A DNA stretch of 64,000 nt from an uncultured Clostridia bacterium. Its GTDB lineage: Bacteria > Bacillota > Clostridia > Oscillospirales > Ruminococcaceae. Under the pieces are notes generated by a model. It was not told where the DNA came from and searched no databases. It saw only the letters and a program-made list of their open reading frames with translations. The position numbers and the translations under genes were made by a program. This document shows positions 52,444-60,125 of the stretch, in pieces; position 1 is the first letter of the stretch; each line of letters begins with the position of its first letter. The DNA is taken from the NCBI GenBank assembly GCA_947629335.1, contig CANRDI010000005.1:58151-122150 (forward strand), read 5' to 3'.

Positions 52444-52773
52444 TTAATTAAGTACGCTCACGGCAATCAAAAACATTGTTAAAACAAGCGCGATTTTCCC
52501 TATAATAAACCACCTGCGGGCATGGCGAAACTGTTTCTCCGTGCAGTTTTCGGGACGCGAAAAAACGTTGGCGTGCTGTGGCGATACAGAGCAAAGCGTA
52601 CATATGCCGTAGATAATGACCGTCAAAATCAACATTATTATTGCCTCGCCCGATATTTTCCCAAGCGCAAACATCAAAATATATCCCGCGACAGCGCACG
52701 CCGTGACAATAATCGCCGCTATCTCAGCGAACTTTTCGCCTTTAGTGTAAATCAGCTTTTCATTAGCGTTCAT
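52444..52773 (-). CDS. Small membrane protein, duplicate A
   Basis: 109 residues. Begins MNANEKLIYTKGEKFAE, the same as the next gene, then two membrane segments, a PQHANV loop and a third segment. Family not recognised. Its upstream DNA (TTTAATAATAAG...CAAAGACGAAAGGAT) is also duplicated, so the unit copied was gene plus leader. ATG 52773 follows AAAGGAT. Confidence 0.65.
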   Translation of the reverse strand: MNANEKLIYTKGEKFAEIAAIIVTACAVAGYILMFALGKISGEAIIMLILTVIIYGICTLCSVSPQHANVFSRPENCTEKQFRHARRWFIIGKIALVLTMFLIAVSVLN

Positions 52774-52834
52774 AACGGTTATCCTTTCGTCTTTGCAGTC
52801 AGCGCACCTCTTATTATTAAAGCAAATCAATTTG

Positions 52835-53167
52835 CTATATCAGTACCTTTATCGCCTCGACAGCAAACAACAATCCGATAACAACTATCTTTGCCGCAAT
52901 ACAGCACTGTCTGATTATGTGCAGTTTTTTATCGCTGCTCTTTTCGGGGTTCATTGCAACATTCGTGTGCTGAGGAAATGCCGAACACAACGTAAGCGCA
53001 GTGTACAGGATAAGCGACACCACAATATATATCACTGTCACGCCCGAAGTTTTATCAAGCGCCAACAGCGCGATATATCCCGCGACCGACCCTGCCGCGA
53101 CGATTATCGACGCCGCTTCGGCGAACTTTTCGCCTTTACTGTAAATTAGCTTTTCATTAGCGTTCAT
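52835..53167 (-). CDS. Small membrane protein, duplicate B
   Basis: 110 residues, paralogue of duplicate A: MNANEKLIYSKGEKFAEAAS, PQHTNVAMNPEKS, three membrane segments. The copies share the first 17 residues almost exactly and diverge later. AAGGAG precedes ATG 53167, which overlaps the stop of the nucleotidyltransferase-like frame (ATGA type overlap). Confidence 0.65.
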   Translation of the reverse strand: MNANEKLIYSKGEKFAEAASIIVAAGSVAGYIALLALDKTSGVTVIYIVVSLILYTALTLCSAFPQHTNVAMNPEKSSDKKLHIIRQCCIAAKIVVIGLLFAVEAIKVLI

Positions 53168-53397
53168 CACGGTTCTCCTTTCGTCTTTGCAGTTAAGCCG
53201 CACAGCTTGTTATTACAGCAAGTCAATTCTATCCCACAGTCTATCATAATGTCAATATCGCTGAAACGGTTGTAATTCCCTTTAGCATACGAGCCGAAAA
53301 TAAATGCGCTTTTTATTGTCGGGAAAGAGGACATAACCGCTTTGATGTTTTCAATCACATATTTTCGGTCGTCTGTTTTGTTGTCATATTCAGGCAT
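53167..53397 (-). CDS. Truncated MNT-type nucleotidyltransferase
   Basis: 76 residues. The core GSYAKGNYNRFSDIDIMID (GSxAxG plus DxD) is that of minimal nucleotidyltransferases, but the frame ends soon after. The last 20 residues (LTCCNNKLCGLTAKTKGEP) are encoded by DNA that belongs to the duplicated leader of the small membrane protein, so the third catalytic Asp is lost. No HEPN partner gene adjoins. Probably a decayed gene cut by the duplication. Confidence 0.6.
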   Translation of the reverse strand: MPEYDNKTDDRKYVIENIKAVMSSFPTIKSAFIFGSYAKGNYNRFSDIDIMIDCGIELTCCNNKLCGLTAKTKGEP

Positions 53398-53971
53398 TGT
53401 CCGTTCCTTTCCGACCTATAAAAGTCATAAAAAACGCAGCAATTCCTATGAAAATATTGACAAAACTCCCCGAAACGAAAAACCCGCCCAAAACGGAAAT
53501 TATCAGCAGCCCTATCCTCAGCGCCCACGCCGCTTTCCCGCGACCGCACGCATACCACGAAAGCACCGACATTATCGGAGTAAACGCCGCGAAAACGCTC
53601 CAGTACCGTATATAAGCCTTGCTGTAATACAGTCCCCCAAGTTCCGCGAAAAGGTAATATGCGGGTATCATTCCCGCGCACATCAGCAGCACATACGCCG
53701 CCGCCCGAAACGGGTTTTTCGTGAGCCTGCAAATAACTACTCCCAGAAATATCCAGAATGTTATCCCCGAAGTTATTATCGAAAACGTTTCGGCAAGGAA
53801 CATTCCCGGCATACCCCACCCGCGAAAGTTTGCCGCGTCAACGTATTTCGAGAAAACTCCAAGCGCCGCGCCGAGTGCCGGAAATCCCGCGCAGCAAAGC
53901 AGGAATTTCCACACGGGAATTTTCTCGTTGTCCGAGCGTATCCCGTGAAGGAAGCGCTTTAGTCCGGTCAT
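53390..53971 (-). CDS. Hypothetical membrane protein, 193 residues
   Basis: Five or six membrane segments. Family not recognised. Loops are short and partly basic (GRGKAAWALR). The start at 53971 has AAAGGAC upstream; the longer ORF start at 53986 would run into that ribosome site. It overlaps the nucleotidyltransferase-like start by eight bases and lies 11 bases after the esterase gene. Confidence 0.6.
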   Translation of the reverse strand: MTGLKRFLHGIRSDNEKIPVWKFLLCCAGFPALGAALGVFSKYVDAANFRGWGMPGMFLAETFSIITSGITFWIFLGVVICRLTKNPFRAAAYVLLMCAGMIPAYYLFAELGGLYYSKAYIRYWSVFAAFTPIMSVLSWYACGRGKAAWALRIGLLIISVLGGFFVSGSFVNIFIGIAAFFMTFIGRKGTDNA

Positions 53972-53982
53972 AGCCAGTCCTT

Positions 53983-54789
53983 TCACACGTCCATATACTT
54001 ATTCAAAAACTCAATTGAAAGCGGTATCCAGCGCCTTACGTTCGGGCGCTGATAGTTTTCATTTCCTACAACTTTATCACAGGTAGAAATTCCGTGAGGT
54101 CCTTCGTCGAACATATGAAGCTCCACGGGAACTTTGTTTGATATGCACGCCTTCGCCATAACAAGCGAGTTGTGCGCCGAAACGCTCTCGTCTGTTGCCG
54201 TACACCAGATAAATACGGGCGGAGTTTTCGGAGTAACTCGGTTTTCGAGCGACAATCTCGATAAATCCGAACGGTTCATTTCTTCTCCGAGCAGGGTTTT
54301 AAAACTGCCCTCGTGCGGCGCGGTAACTCCGCTTATCACGGGATAGCACAGAACTGCGGCATTCGGCCGCATATCCTCAGGCGAACAATCGAGCGTTTTG
54401 ACCACGAAATTGTCGTTCCACATTGTCGCAAGACAGCCCGCCAAATGTCCTCCCGCAGAAAAACCGAGGACAGCTATCTTTTCGGGATCTATCCCGAACT
54501 CCTCCGCCCTCATGCGTATTTTCAAAAACGTATATGCCGCGTCCAAAAGAGGCGCAGGAAATCTTGCGTTCACCGAATATGTCACTACAAAAGCCGTGTA
54601 TCCCGCCGCAAGATATTGAAACGCCACAGGCTCGCCCTCGCGCTCGGAAACGTGATTATATCCGCCGCCAGGAAAAATAACGACCGACGGACGCCTTTCC
54701 GTATACTCCACTCCCGAAATAACGTCCGGTAGATAAGCCTTTACAAACGCGGTTTTCTCCGCGTTTATAGAAAACGTTTTTACTGTCAT
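53983..54789 (-). CDS. Alpha/beta hydrolase, acetyl-esterase-like
   Basis: 268-residue cytoplasmic alpha/beta hydrolase. Oxyanion loop FPGGGYNHVSEREGEP near residue 38, nucleophile in GFSAGGHLAG near 109, Asp in TATDESV near 198 and His in DEGPHGIS near 228. The pattern fits the acetyl xylan esterase/BD-FAE-like group that deacetylates plant polysaccharide or sugar esters; the real substrate is not shown. RBS AAAGGCGGG. Confidence 0.87.
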   Translation of the reverse strand: MTVKTFSINAEKTAFVKAYLPDVISGVEYTERRPSVVIFPGGGYNHVSEREGEPVAFQYLAAGYTAFVVTYSVNARFPAPLLDAAYTFLKIRMRAEEFGIDPEKIAVLGFSAGGHLAGCLATMWNDNFVVKTLDCSPEDMRPNAAVLCYPVISGVTAPHEGSFKTLLGEEMNRSDLSRLSLENRVTPKTPPVFIWCTATDESVSAHNSLVMAKACISNKVPVELHMFDEGPHGISTCDKVVGNENYQRPNVRRWIPLSIEFLNKYMDV

Positions 54790-55176
54790 AGATAAAACCC
54801 GCCTTTCAAAATATACTCTCTTTCGCCCTTTTTCGACATTTTAAAGCAAAAAATATCCCGTCTTTCCCGTGAAAATAATATGTGTAATTTTAAGACCGCA
54901 GAAAAAATCGGTTTTCCGACTATAGGAAAAGCTCTGTATGCCGAAATTTATTCAGGCTGTCAATAAATCTCCATCTGCATCGTCAGCGACAATGCAACAG
55001 TCACAAAGGCTATTTGTATTACCGCTTCAGCGTTTTCCGCCGTAGGCGTATAATGCGTGCATACCGGAGCTTTTTCAACAGCCTGAGTTTTGATTTTTTA
55101 TACAGTCTGATTTATTGCATTGCTTGTCGGCAATACGCTTTGCCGATAAGCAAGATCAGCAGATAAAACTTTATAA
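54790..55176. other. Spacer with decayed frame and 42-bp repeat
   Basis: No complete gene. On the minus strand a stop-to-stop frame (about 55090 down to 54964) reads protein-like (TAENAEAVIQIAFVTVALSL) but has no usual start codon. The second copy of the 42-bp dispersed repeat (55070-55111) lies at the head of that frame. A TTGCTTGTCGGCAATACGCTTTGCCGATAAGCAA inverted repeat is at 55120-55153. Confidence 0.5.
55070..55111. repeat. Dispersed 42-bp repeat, copy 2
   Basis: Same orientation as copy 1 at 23086-23127, three mismatches in 42 bases. Confidence 0.7.
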
Positions 55177-56523
55177 TTATTCTGATTTTTTCTTCTTTTT
55201 AAGCCTGTCCTTTAATTTGCTCAGCTTTTCGCGCGTTTTTTCATTTGTCCTGCGTATGCCGGCAGGGATACTTCTAAAGCGCTGGATACTGTCGGTAATG
55301 TTGTCGATAGCTGAAAAGAACTCCTCTTGTATAACGCCCTCGCGGCGCTGCGACTTTCCGCTCATACAGCGCTCTATCACCGCTGGATAACGGTCGAACG
55401 CGCGCTTTACAGCCGTATCCCACGAAATATAGACCTCATTCATGGCGTTCTCACCGATCTCACGCAGCTTCGCACGGTTTTCCGCCGCAAATATGAGCTT
55501 TTTCGCAATGTCCTCCGGGTCAGCTTTACAGATAATACCCGTCTTTCCGTCAACTATACCCTCAGCCGCGCAGCTTCCCTCAAGCAAGAGCGAACCCACT
55601 CCGCACGCCGCCGCCTCGCGCACGACTATGCCGTTTGTGTCATATTCCGACGGGAACAGAAAAAGCTCTCCCGCCGTATAGAATACCCTTAGTTCTTCGC
55701 GGTCGCTTATTGCTCCCGTAAAAATACATTTATCTCCAAGTCCCGAACTTTCGGCATATTTTTCCATTTCATCGCGTTCCTGACCGTCTCCGACAAAAAT
55801 CATTCTAAAGTCAATTTTCTTTTCGTTAATTATCTTCAGCGCGTCAAGTACGAGCCTTATGCCCTTATACCACATAAGCCTTCCGACAAATAAGAACAAG
55901 ACCGCCTCGTCGGGAATTTCAAACGTTTTCCTCAGAGCAGCCGCGTCGTCCTCGTCGGCTCTCCCCCGCGGAAAATCAACGCCGTTTTCCATGACGAAAA
56001 TTTCCCCTTCATAGCCTATAGAGCGGAGATTTTCGCCCGCGCCCTTACTTACCGTCCATACCTCGTCGCAAGCGGAAATATTGTTTACTACAAATTTTAT
56101 CACCTGATCTGCCATAATTTTGTTCGGAATGGCGTGATAGATGTCTATATCAAACTTTGTGTGATATGTAAAAACGATCGGAATATTGTTCTTTTCGCGC
56201 AGAACTCTCGCCATAACTGTAGAAGCAAACGGACAGTGACTGTGGATAATATTATGTTCGCACAATGTAAGAGCGTCGAGCTTGCTGCTTGAAAAGGGAT
56301 AACCCATTCTGTATCCCCATATCTTCTGAGTATTTATGCTTCGGTATCGTATCACGTCAAACGGATAATCGTCCACAACTCCGGGATAACCGGGAGTAAC
56401 GACCGTAGCCCGACCAAGCCCGTTTGAGATGATATTTGCATAATTTAAGACAGCGTTCGCCACTCCGTCAATTGTCGGAGGGAACGAATCGTTCATAAGG
56501 CATACGCTTAATTTTTCATCCAT
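55177..56523 (-). CDS. GT4-family glycosyltransferase
   Basis: 448 residues, GT-B fold. Seen: MNDSFPPTIDGVANAVLNYA at the N-terminus, HCPFASTVMARVLRE near 98, YHTKFD near 120, VGRLMWYKGIRLVLDAL near 220 and the donor-binding FPSEYDTNGIVVREAAACG (EX7E type) near 300. Resembles 1,2-diacylglycerol glucosyltransferases of Firmicutes, so a role in glycolipid synthesis is possible. After about residue 380 comes a Lys/Arg-rich tail (KLKDRLKKKKKSE) that may bind membrane. The promoter is at 56578-56606. Confidence 0.87.
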   Translation of the reverse strand: MDEKLSVCLMNDSFPPTIDGVANAVLNYANIISNGLGRATVVTPGYPGVVDDYPFDVIRYRSINTQKIWGYRMGYPFSSSKLDALTLCEHNIIHSHCPFASTVMARVLREKNNIPIVFTYHTKFDIDIYHAIPNKIMADQVIKFVVNNISACDEVWTVSKGAGENLRSIGYEGEIFVMENGVDFPRGRADEDDAAALRKTFEIPDEAVLFLFVGRLMWYKGIRLVLDALKIINEKKIDFRMIFVGDGQERDEMEKYAESSGLGDKCIFTGAISDREELRVFYTAGELFLFPSEYDTNGIVVREAAACGVGSLLLEGSCAAEGIVDGKTGIICKADPEDIAKKLIFAAENRAKLREIGENAMNEVYISWDTAVKRAFDRYPAVIERCMSGKSQRREGVIQEEFFSAIDNITDSIQRFRSIPAGIRRTNEKTREKLSKLKDRLKKKKKSE

Positions 56524-56577
56524 TCTTAACAACCTCTTGTTTTTTCGGATAATCTGAAATACCTGAAATATATAAAT

Positions 56578-56606
56578 ATTGTACCATAATTGTTAAAAAA
56601 AAGCAA
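56578..56606 (-). promoter_or_regulatory. Promoter of GT4 gene
   Basis: Minus strand: TTGCTT (56606-56601), 17-base spacer, TACAAT (56583-56578). Confidence 0.65.
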
Positions 56607-56634
56607 GGGGTTTGTACTAATTTGTCAAATGAAC

Positions 56635-57279
56635 TCAAGAAAGACGAGCGCGCATTTTTTCGAGTATCTTCCTTTCTCTTCTTGATACGCTGACCTGAGA
56701 AACGCCGAGTATCTGCGCGGTCTCGCTCTGAGACTTCCCGCGGAAATACCGAAGGACTATCAGCGCCCGATCGTCTTTTTCGAGTGAGGAAATGCACTGT
56801 TCGAGCGCAAGTCGGTCAATAAGGCTTTCCTCCGCGCTTTCATCGGGAACGGAGATCTCGCTTCCGTCCTCGCCGCAGGTAAGCGAAACAGCTGGCAGCG
56901 ACGCGGAAATTGCCTCGGCAACATCACATTCGTCCGCGCCGAGTTTTTCTGCTATCTCGCTTATTGTCGGCTCTCTGCCGTCTTTTGAAAGTTCTTCGCG
57001 GACGCGGGCTATTTTAAGCGAAAGTTCTTTTATAGAGCGGCTTATCTTTACCGAACCGTTGTCGCGGAAAAGCCGTTTTATCTCGCCTAAGATAACGGGA
57101 ACGGCGTATGTCGAAAAGCACAGACCTCTGCTCTCGTCAAAATTCGCGCACGCCTTTACAAGTCCCACACAGCCCGCCGAATACAGTTCTTCATATTCTA
57201 TCCCGCGCCCGCGAAAGCGGTTTGCGAGTGAATGCACAAGCGGCAGATTTGACTTTACAAACTCGTCATTATTTTTCAT
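56635..57279 (-). CDS. sigF: RNA polymerase sigma-F factor (sporulation)
   Basis: 214-residue sigma-70-type factor. Region 2 is seen in VHSLANRFRGRGIEYEELYSAGCVGLVKACANF, with the -10 recognition helix around FSTYAVPVILGEIKR; region 4 ends LGVSQVSVSRRERKILEKM. Its place after spoIIAA and spoIIAB makes sigma-F the clear choice over sigma-G. It directs forespore transcription. ATG 57279 overlaps the end of spoIIAB by 11 bases, so translation is coupled; no separate ribosome site is obvious. Confidence 0.93.
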   Translation of the reverse strand: MKNNDEFVKSNLPLVHSLANRFRGRGIEYEELYSAGCVGLVKACANFDESRGLCFSTYAVPVILGEIKRLFRDNGSVKISRSIKELSLKIARVREELSKDGREPTISEIAEKLGADECDVAEAISASLPAVSLTCGEDGSEISVPDESAEESLIDRLALEQCISSLEKDDRALIVLRYFRGKSQSETAQILGVSQVSVSRRERKILEKMRARLS

Positions 57280-57733
57280 CTTCGTATGTAGAAAGCTGTT
57301 TTTCAAGAGTTACGGAAGTTCCTTTTCCCTCTGTCGAGCGCACCTTTACGCTGTCCATAAAGCTCTGCATAACAGTAAAGCCCAGCCCCGAACGTTCTTC
57401 ATTTTCGGGAGCGGTAGTAAATTCGGGTTTCATTGCCCTGTCAATATCGGAAATGCCGCGTCCTTTGTCCTTTATGATTATTTTCAAAAGCGCGCCCTCA
57501 TACAACCGCATTGTCATTTCGACTATGCCTTTTTCTTCTGCGGGTTTATCCCGATAGGCGTGTACGACTGCATTTGTAACTGCTTCGGACACAGCTATTT
57601 TTACTGCGGCAATATCCGCCGCCGCAGGGTCGCACTGTGCCGCGAAAGCTGCCGCGGCAGAGCGCGAAATGCTTTCGTTTCTCGAAAGCGCGGGAAACCG
57701 CAGAACACATTCATTTAAAAGTTTTCGTTTCAT
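57269..57733 (-). CDS. spoIIAB: Anti-sigma-F factor (serine kinase)
   Basis: 154-residue GHKL ATPase/kinase. N box EAVTNAVVHAY near residue 50, G1 box DKGRGI near 92 and G2 box GLGFTVMQSF near 118. It holds sigma-F inactive and phosphorylates SpoIIAA. AAGGAG precedes ATG 57733, 11 bases after the spoIIAA stop. Confidence 0.94.
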   Translation of the reverse strand: MKRKLLNECVLRFPALSRNESISRSAAAAFAAQCDPAAADIAAVKIAVSEAVTNAVVHAYRDKPAEEKGIVEMTMRLYEGALLKIIIKDKGRGISDIDRAMKPEFTTAPENEERSGLGFTVMQSFMDSVKVRSTEGKGTSVTLEKQLSTYEDEK

Positions 57734-57744
57734 TTTGACGCTCC

Positions 57745-58092
57745 TTAAAGAGTTGAATAATCGCGCTTTTCGCTGAGGCTGTCGGAAACGGAGGCAATAA
57801 TATATGACAGCCCCGCAAAGCTCAGGACATCTGCGATCTCCTTTGCGGCATTTTTCACTAAAAGCTCTCCTCCTACCGCTTTTACCGCCTTTAATCTTCC
57901 GAGAATAAGTCCCACGCCCGAACTGTCCATAAAACCGACGTTTTCCATATCAATTATCAGAAGTTCCGGACGCGAACGCGCTATGACGTCATCAATAGTT
58001 ATTCTCAGCTCTCTGGCGGAATGGTGGTCAATATCGCCTGAGATCGAAGCGGTTATGCGCCGCCCGTCATTATAAATTTTGAGCAAAATCAT
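57745..58092 (-). CDS. spoIIAA: Anti-sigma-F factor antagonist
   Basis: 115-residue STAS-domain protein. The phosphorylated Ser is in FMDSSGVGLILGR near residue 55; SGDIDHHSARELR near 20 is the usual SpoIIAA start region. Dephosphorylated SpoIIAA releases sigma-F from SpoIIAB. ATG 58092 touches its AAGGAGG ribosome site; a TTG two codons later (58086) has ideal spacing and may be the real start. A strong inverted repeat lies 33 bases upstream (58125-58168). Confidence 0.93.
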   Translation of the reverse strand: MILLKIYNDGRRITASISGDIDHHSARELRITIDDVIARSRPELLIIDMENVGFMDSSGVGLILGRLKAVKAVGGELLVKNAAKEIADVLSFAGLSYIIASVSDSLSEKRDYSTL

Positions 58093-58124
58093 TCCTCCTT
58101 GAAAAGCAGATCGTTTTTTCTAAA

Positions 58125-58168
58125 GAGCTTGTTTACATGACCCGAACGATTTTTATGTAAACAAGCTC
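58125..58168. promoter_or_regulatory. Perfect 14-bp inverted repeat in spoIIA leader
   Basis: GAGCTTGTTTACAT and ATGTAAACAAGCTC are perfect inverted repeats around a 16-base loop, placed between the likely spoIIA promoter and the spoIIAA ribosome site. It may be an operator (TGTTTACAT/ATGTAAACA) or an RNA hairpin in the leader; after the stem the minus-strand RNA has only a short T-run. Confidence 0.6.
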
Positions 58169-58413
58169 AAACTGTTCCGCCGTCCTTACTCTTCTGTTTC
58201 CCGATAACATTGGCGCGCGGTTAGCGGATTGATTTTATTGTAGCATATGTTTCGTGCGTATTTTGACGTTATTCGTCCGCGAAAAAGAATTTTTTTACAG
58301 TTTTTTAGAAATATGTGAAAGAATTTTAACGAGGGTTGTCCTATAACACATTTTGTACAATATTTTTCATAAAATTTTCACATATAGTGCTTTTAATTTT
58401 CACATTATGAGGT

Positions 58414-58541
58414 TATACTATATTCAAAGTCAAGGAAATATATTTTCTAAGTACTTTTCATTATTCTGCCAACCACCCTTTTCATAAATTACCAACCAGC
58501 ATCAATGCCCTAAGGGAAACCTTAGGGCATTGATGTTTTTT
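58414..58541 (+). ncRNA. Candidate small RNA with strong terminator
   Basis: CATCAATGCCCTAAG/CTTAGGGCATTGATG (58500-58535) is a 15-bp stem followed by TTTTTT, a textbook plus-strand terminator, yet no plus-strand gene lies upstream (spoIIAA is on the other strand). A -10-like TATACT at 58414-58419 has only a weak -35, so the start is a guess. No conserved RNA family was recognised. Confidence 0.35.
58500..58541 (+). terminator. Strong intrinsic terminator without an upstream gene
   Basis: 15-bp stem and six T residues, plus strand. It supports the candidate RNA at 58414-58541. Confidence 0.8.
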
Positions 58542-58559
58542 AGAGGTAAGAGGTAAGAA
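58540..58559 (-). repeat. Heptanucleotide repeat, short run
   Basis: Minus strand: CTTACCT CTTACCT CTAAA. Member of the heptad family also at 29.8, 30.2, 59.25 and 61.8 kb. Confidence 0.65.
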
Positions 58560-58576
58560 AAAAGACAAAGCACATC

Positions 58577-58670
58577 AGATTAAAAGCCTGCGGCTTTTAA
58601 TCTTGGGTACGGGGAAAACAAGAGTGTTCCCCGCATTAAGATTTTTAAAATTTCATTTTGAAAATCTCAA
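58577..58670. repeat. Composite palindromic element, second copy
   Basis: AGATTAAAAGCC/GGCTTTTAATCT (58577-58603), CGGGGAAAAC.../...GTTCCCCGC (58609-58634) and an AT-rich version of the third palindrome (58636-58670). Order and spacing match 46339-46431; the third module has diverged while keeping its pairing. Confidence 0.8.
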
Positions 58671-59076
58671 TCTGCCGGAGTGGGAGCGAGGAAACAGGCA
58701 GGTGTCCCCGGTTTGGTTTTTCCACAGTGAGGTGCAAACGGAAAAAGCAGTAGTTATGGTGCTTATAAACCAAAGCAACGTAAAGTAAAACATTGAAAGT
58801 GTAGGGTTTCTTTCGGTTTGGTTTACCTACAATGAGTAGCAAGCGAACTTTGAAGCAGTCGGCGCCGTGTTTTCGCGCAGCGAAAACACGAACGGAGCGC
58901 AGCGGAGTGAGTAGCTGCGCAGCGCAAGCGAGCAGCACGGCGCCGTCCGCTTGGAGAGCGTTTAGGCAGCGAACAATCTTTGCTCACCGCGCCGCAAGGC
59001 TCGGAGTGGAAAAAATAACGTTCGATTTAAAACTGCCGCGCAAGCAGCAGTACTAAAGTTTTTAAAAGGGTGGTTT

Positions 59077-59171
59077 GTAGGTGAAACTTTTTTCAAAAAG
59101 TTTCACCTACAATATCGGCAGTTCATGTGATAATTGAGGGGAAAACTTTTTTATAAAAAAGTTTTCCCCTC
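59077..59171. repeat. Two AT-core palindromes
   Basis: GTAGGTGAAACTTTTT.../...AAAAAGTTTCACCTAC (59077-59110) and GAGGGGAAAACTTTTTT.../...AAAAAAGTTTTCCCCTC (59136-59171). Same class as 46251-46290, 30114-30152 and 63835-63870: the AAACTTTTT core is kept while the outer arms change together. Confidence 0.8.
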
Positions 59172-59249
59172 TGAACTTACTTTTTAAAAAAACTTATGTG
59201 CCGCCGCTTGCGCGGCGATCGGAGTGTGGAAACGCTGTCCGTCTTTTTC

Positions 59250-59277
59250 CTTACCTCTTAATTCTTATCTCTAAAAG
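59250..59277 (+). repeat. Heptanucleotide repeat at the end of a gene
   Basis: CTTACCT CTTAATT CTTATCT CTAAAAG. It overlaps the last codons of the DUF6882 gene, so the protein end (FRDKN) is encoded by repeat DNA. Confidence 0.65.
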
Positions 59278-59971
59278 ATATCCCTGTTATCCGATAAAGC
59301 CCGCCGATGTTTTCAAGACTTATAGAAAGGATCTTTTCGCCGTCTGAAGCCGTTATGTCTGTTTCCGTAATAGTCGGAGCATATCCGTTTTGATGTAATA
59401 TTCCCGCACACAAAAGCCTGTGGTCGCAATATAACGAGCTTATGATATTTACAATTCGGTTCGCTATTTCAGAAAGTCCCGCCCTCTCAAATATCTCCTC
59501 AGGCAGACCGCTTATCTGCACAAAAAGCGCTCCTCCCTCATACGGACAGCGATAATAACAAACATTCTTCTCCGCCGCACCTACTGTGACCATTGAAAGA
59601 TTGTGTCCGCTGTGAAGTTCGTCAAGTGAAAATTTCGCGGTCGTTATCTCTTCACATTCGGGGATATTGCGCTTTAAGCGCCGCGCAGGCGCATATGCTG
59701 CCTCAGACAGCCCGCTCTCGGTATTCGCCCAGCCCCAAAGCCATGTCTGCGAATAATAGTTTTCAGTTCCGATTATCCCGCAGTCAAACGTTCTGCTCCC
59801 GAATTTTATCAGCCTGTTCTTTACATCAACGTTCCACCCGTTTTCCCCTATAACAAGCTCGCCCATTCTCTCCTGATGCAGTATTGCATTGCCTGCCGAC
59901 AGCGACAGCAGACTTAAAAAATCGCTTTTGTCAAACTGTATCGGCGCTGTAAGTATACTTATTTTGTCCAT
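59258..59971 (-). CDS. DUF6882-like protein
   Basis: 237 residues. The region YYSQTWLWGWANTESGL near residue 72 is the mark of DUF6882-type proteins as I know them. No signal peptide or membrane segment; no catalytic motif recognised. GGAGGAAA precedes ATG 59971. Its promoter (59995-60023) is divergent from that of trmB. The C-terminus enters a heptad repeat. Confidence 0.7.
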   Translation of the reverse strand: MDKISILTAPIQFDKSDFLSLLSLSAGNAILHQERMGELVIGENGWNVDVKNRLIKFGSRTFDCGIIGTENYYSQTWLWGWANTESGLSEAAYAPARRLKRNIPECEEITTAKFSLDELHSGHNLSMVTVGAAEKNVCYYRCPYEGGALFVQISGLPEEIFERAGLSEIANRIVNIISSLYCDHRLLCAGILHQNGYAPTITETDITASDGEKILSISLENIGGLYRITGISFRDKN

Positions 59972-59994
59972 TTTTTCCTCCTGCCTTTTTTATT

Positions 59995-60023
59995 ATTGTA
60001 GCACATTTCGCGCTAAATTTCAA
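59995..60023 (-). promoter_or_regulatory. Promoter of DUF6882-like gene
   Basis: Minus strand: TTGAAA (60023-60018), 17-base spacer ending TGC, TACAAT (60000-59995). Confidence 0.75.
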
Positions 60024-60071
60024 CACCGCCGCAAATATTTTCGGAAAATAATCCCCACCTTACAAAATTTA

Positions 60072-60080
60072 TGCTATAAT
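60072..60080 (+). promoter_or_regulatory. Extended -10 before trmB
   Basis: TGCTATAAT at 60072-60080, 46 bases before the trmB start. No good -35 is seen; TG-extended -10 elements can act without one. Confidence 0.55.
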
Positions 60081-60125
60081 ACATATATCGCTTTCTTTTA
60101 CAATTTTTTAACGGAGATGATAAAA

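Larger units (their letters stand above)
58093..59257. other. Long repeat-rich spacer
   Basis: 1165 bases with no gene I would defend. Left to right: spoIIA leader with inverted repeat; possible spoIIA promoter region (a sigma-H-like GACGAATAA at about 58276-58268, minus strand); AT-rich stretch with two AATTTTCACAT direct repeats; a possible small RNA ending at a strong terminator (58500-58541); heptad repeat; composite palindromic modules (58577-58670); a GC-rich hairpin (58861-58947); further palindromes (59077-59110, 59136-59171). Confidence 0.6.

Noticed and set aside
53167..53397. HEPN/MNT toxin-antitoxin pair
   Set aside because: The MNT-like frame is truncated and no HEPN gene lies on either side.
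59889..60125. N-terminal extension of the trmB frame
   Set aside because: It runs back over the divergent promoters and into the DUF6882-like gene; ATG 60126 with GGAG fits the family N-terminus.
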